Shown here: positions 61,730-64,000 of the stretch, piece after piece
Position numbering within the stretch: the stretch's first letter is position 1
Layout: each line of letters opens with the position of its first letter
Source: Psychrobacter immobilis
GTDB lineage: Bacteria; Pseudomonadota; Gammaproteobacteria; Pseudomonadales; Moraxellaceae
Assembly (NCBI RefSeq): GCF_904846235.1
Contig: NZ_CAJGZN010000004.1
Span: forward strand, 62,001 to 126,000
DNA: 64,000 bases
Direction of reading: 5' to 3'
Notes under the pieces: generated by a model
The model's database searches: none
What the model was told of the DNA's origin: nothing
Seen by the model: only the letters and a program-made list of their open reading frames with translations
Program-made: the position numbers and the translations under genes

Positions 61730-64000
61730 TTAGTTGTTTAGCAATAATGCCGCGTCTAAGGGTTTATTATCATAGGTTATAACTTCATCGACTCTTTGAC
61801 GACTTATGGCATCAGCTGTAATTTGCGAGGTACTATGACCAAGCCAACGTGTATTTTTGAATAGCATGTCATCATTATTCGATTCAACTGAACATAGTAA
61901 TGACCACAGTTGCCAAACGCGTTGATGAGTATCAGCATTTAAAATCAGACGTGACTGGAAAGACTCTGACTGTTTGCCAGTTAACTGGTTAGATGCTACT
62001 TGTACTTGAGGGCTAACAGGTGAATTGACAGGTAACGAATTGAGTGGATCTGCCGCATTGTATCTCAGAACTCGTATAGGCAAATTAGTATCAAGAGCAA
62101 TCGTACAATCCCAAACGCTGGTATCACCTATTTCATTCCAACCAGTGATGGCCTGTACTGACAACTCATCGTTAGTCGATTGCCATATTTTGCCTTGCTC
62201 ACAACGTTGAGCACTAATAATAGGCGTATCTTCAGATTGCCTAACTGTTTTATAGGCTTGCTGAAATGTAGACCAACGATCAGAACGCCCTGCTTGCCAA
62301 TATTGGCTAATGGTTAAGCGGTCATTTAATTGAGCAACGGTCGTCGGTAGTAATTCAGGATTTTTGGTATTAGCAATATTCTTATCGTCAGGAATTAACG
62401 TATCAGTCAGGCCAATACTACTGCTTTGTACGACAATACTCTCTAACTTATCGACAGATAAACTACCCAATTGCTGCTTTAAAGTTTCAGATAATTTGTC
62501 TGCTGTTAGGCTGCTTGGCATCGTTCGTGTAGATGCTGGTCTATGATCAGCTAAGAACAACCAATTGGTACTGTTTTCATTGACGGTAGGATATTGCAGC
62601 AATGCCACCGTTATATACGAATCACCTGTTGGTAGAATATATAGGGTCGGCATCGTGACAAATGACTGCTGATTGGCATACACCGTCATCATCAGCAACG
62701 TTAATGGTGGTAACATCAACCAACGACTGAGTAAACCTCGTGGCAGCAGCCAAGGCAATGCACTTAGCAAAGCCATCGATAGTATCGCGATATTAACTGG
62801 TGTATAGAGCCACGCATCCGATAGCGCTGGCAATGACGTGAGCCAACTCATCAAATCGTGTAGATGACCAACTATCGTACTAATAATTACCCAAAGAATA
62901 TCAGCAATACTCGGCACCAGAAGGTAACATAGTCCTGCTAATAGATTGAGCGGTACAATCACCCAACCAAATAGCCCGATAGCAAATAAATTGATAAAAA
63001 GTCCCCATAACGACGCCTTACCAAATAAAAGCAACGTAACGGGTAATAAAGTAAGAAACAGCCAAAACTGTAGTTTAAATACACGCTTGATCGTTTGCCA
63101 AACACGGTTAGATAGCGCGCTATTGATATAAGTACGCGGCTTATCATCGTATAAATTCGTTACAGCAGTAGTCTGATGCTGATACGACTTATCGTCATAC
63201 TTGAGTAATAACGCCACTGCGATAAAAGACAGCCAATACCCCGCCTGCCATAATACGTAAGGGTCACGCCAAGCCATCAATATAGCCAATGCCAATAGCA
63301 CGCGCATCGTACTGATAGGAAGCAATATCAATCTGACGAATCCAATCGCTAATAACATCCAAGCCGTACGAGCAGCAGGCACGTCAAAACCAGTAAATAG
63401 CGCATAAATAAAAGCGGCACCAATCATTACCCACCAGCGCACTTGCCAACGCGGAATACGACGATAAATCGCTGAATAATTACGATCAAACAGCAGTACA
63501 ACTATGCCTGCCAATACAATAGCTAAAAACAGTACGTGCGTGCCTGAAATAGCGAGCAGATGTGAGATACCTGCCAGTTGATATAAGTCCTTAGTATCAC
63601 GATTAATCAAGCTACGATCACCCGTGAGCAGACTTAATGTCACGGCTTTTGCTTGTTGCTCTGCTGTCGTTTGTGCTGACCAGTCTTGATAGAAATGCTG
63701 TCGTAATCGCCAACGCCCCTGATCGATACGAGTACGAAAGCGCTGAAGATATGAATCAGAGTCTAGCGACTGCTTCGAATATTTTTTATCGCTGATTTCA
63801 TTGCTAATTTCGCTACTATTTACCAATGTAGGGCTAACGGCCAAAATATTTGCAACGCCATCAATATGCCGACCTCGTAACCAGCGATAACTGTCAAAGC
63901 CAGTAGGGTTATTGACTGCTTGCTCAGAAGTAGCTAACGGCGCCAGTGCTAGGCTCATGAATATCTCATCACCGGGCTGCAAATCGTTTAAGGCTGCAAA
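61730..64000 (-). CDS. ComEC/Rec2 family DNA-uptake channel (partial)
   Basis: Membrane channel for natural transformation, cut by the right window edge; 756 residues are visible. A DUF4131/OB-like domain near the N-terminal edge (LQPGDEIFM and GSYRWLRGRHIDG-like FDSYRWLRGRHIDGV) precedes a transmembrane competence domain (GISHLLAISGTHVLFLAI, ARTAWMLLAIGF) and then a degraded metallo-beta-lactamase-like region: it keeps WLGHSTSQ near the C-terminus but lacks a clear HxHxDH motif. The frame stays open to base 64000, so the start is outside the window. An ORF start at 63982 (TTG) is internal. Confidence 0.88.
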   Translation of the reverse strand, partial: FAALNDLQPGDEIFMSLALAPLATSEQAVNNPTGFDSYRWLRGRHIDGVANILAVSPTLVNSSEISNEISDKKYSKQSLDSDSYLQRFRTRIDQGRWRLRQHFYQDWSAQTTAEQQAKAVTLSLLTGDRSLINRDTKDLYQLAGISHLLAISGTHVLFLAIVLAGIVVLLFDRNYSAIYRRIPRWQVRWWVMIGAAFIYALFTGFDVPAARTAWMLLAIGFVRLILLPISTMRVLLALAILMAWRDPYVLWQAGYWLSFIAVALLLKYDDKSYQHQTTAVTNLYDDKPRTYINSALSNRVWQTIKRVFKLQFWLFLTLLPVTLLLFGKASLWGLFINLFAIGLFGWVIVPLNLLAGLCYLLVPSIADILWVIISTIVGHLHDLMSWLTSLPALSDAWLYTPVNIAILSMALLSALPWLLPRGLLSRWLMLPPLTLLMMTVYANQQSFVTMPTLYILPTGDSYITVALLQYPTVNENSTNWLFLADHRPASTRTMPSSLTADKLSETLKQQLGSLSVDKLESIVVQSSSIGLTDTLIPDDKNIANTKNPELLPTTVAQLNDRLTISQYWQAGRSDRWSTFQQAYKTVRQSEDTPIISAQRCEQGKIWQSTNDELSVQAITGWNEIGDTSVWDCTIALDTNLPIRVLRYNAADPLNSLPVNSPVSPQVQVASNQLTGKQSESFQSRLILNADTHQRVWQLWSLLCSVESNNDDMLFKNTRWLGHSTSQITADAISRQRVDEVITYDNKPLDAALLLNN

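Noticed and set aside
1..64000. tRNA genes, rRNA genes or CRISPR arrays
   Set aside because: No cloverleaf with a TTC-A arm and CCA context, no rRNA stretch and no regularly spaced direct repeats were noticed in the spacers; only a 13-bp short tandem repeat at 44631 was seen.

Overview
The window looks like chromosomal DNA of a Psychrobacter-like member of the Moraxellaceae (Gammaproteobacteria). This is inferred from the moderately AT-rich base composition, short AAGGA-type ribosome binding sites, the protein sequences, and a carA-carB-greA order like that known in Pseudomonas. No tRNA, rRNA, CRISPR array or complete insertion sequence was seen. Most of the window is housekeeping and catabolic core genome; one short stretch (about 31.6-33.9 kb) looks accessory.

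Layout. 0-8.6 kb: acyl-CoA synthetase plus SDR dehydrogenase (CoA-thioester catabolism), DNA topoisomerase IB, a GNAT, nucleoside phosphorylase ppnP, prfB with its programmed +1 frameshift, a HAD phosphatase, a gamma-carbonic anhydrase-like protein and a periplasmic PAP2 phosphatase. 8.6-14.3 kb: carA, carB and greA, preceded by a leader with a 17-codon ORF held inside an intrinsic-terminator hairpin, a good candidate for translation-coupled attenuation. 14.7-20.6 kb: a secreted DUF11-like protein, an orphan membrane protein, a radical SAM/DUF4130 pair linked to DNA repair, a glycosyltransferase and a decayed agmatine deiminase. 20.7-31.5 kb: nitrogen and dicarboxylate catabolism: a Sad-type semialdehyde dehydrogenase, an APC permease, gabT and gabD with a divergent IclR regulator, then a CaiB-type CoA-transferase and glutaryl-CoA dehydrogenase with a second divergent IclR regulator.

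31.6-33.9 kb holds two tandem stand-alone Hint (hedgehog/intein) proteins. They share their first ~45 residues but diverge afterwards, both lack the usual N-terminal Cys, and a third out-of-frame Hint C-terminal remnant and an RtcR-like helix-turn-helix protein flank them. This is the most unusual locus here. 34-41.6 kb: FMN-dependent glutamate synthase-like protein, phosphodiester glycosidase lipoprotein, flavohemoprotein hmp behind a 31-bp perfect palindrome, and a MoxR/VWA (CoxE-like) pair. 41.8-48.8 kb: YcgL and the glycine cleavage genes gcvT-gcvH-(nitroreductase)-gcvP. Two glycine riboswitch aptamers precede gcvT, separated by an intrinsic terminator instead of the usual short linker.

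48.9-64 kb: an alpha/beta hydrolase, RNase D, recR, ybaB, metZ, a phospholipase D lipoprotein, an MFS transporter, dusA, a CPBP protease, another alpha/beta hydrolase, SppA, and a ComEC gene cut by the right edge of the window. Several same-strand gene pairs (carA/carB, gcvT/gcvH, gabD/gabT, gcdH/CoA-transferase) have strong stem-loops in their spacers, suggesting graded expression or transcript processing inside these clusters. All functional calls rest on motif recognition by eye; no database search was run.
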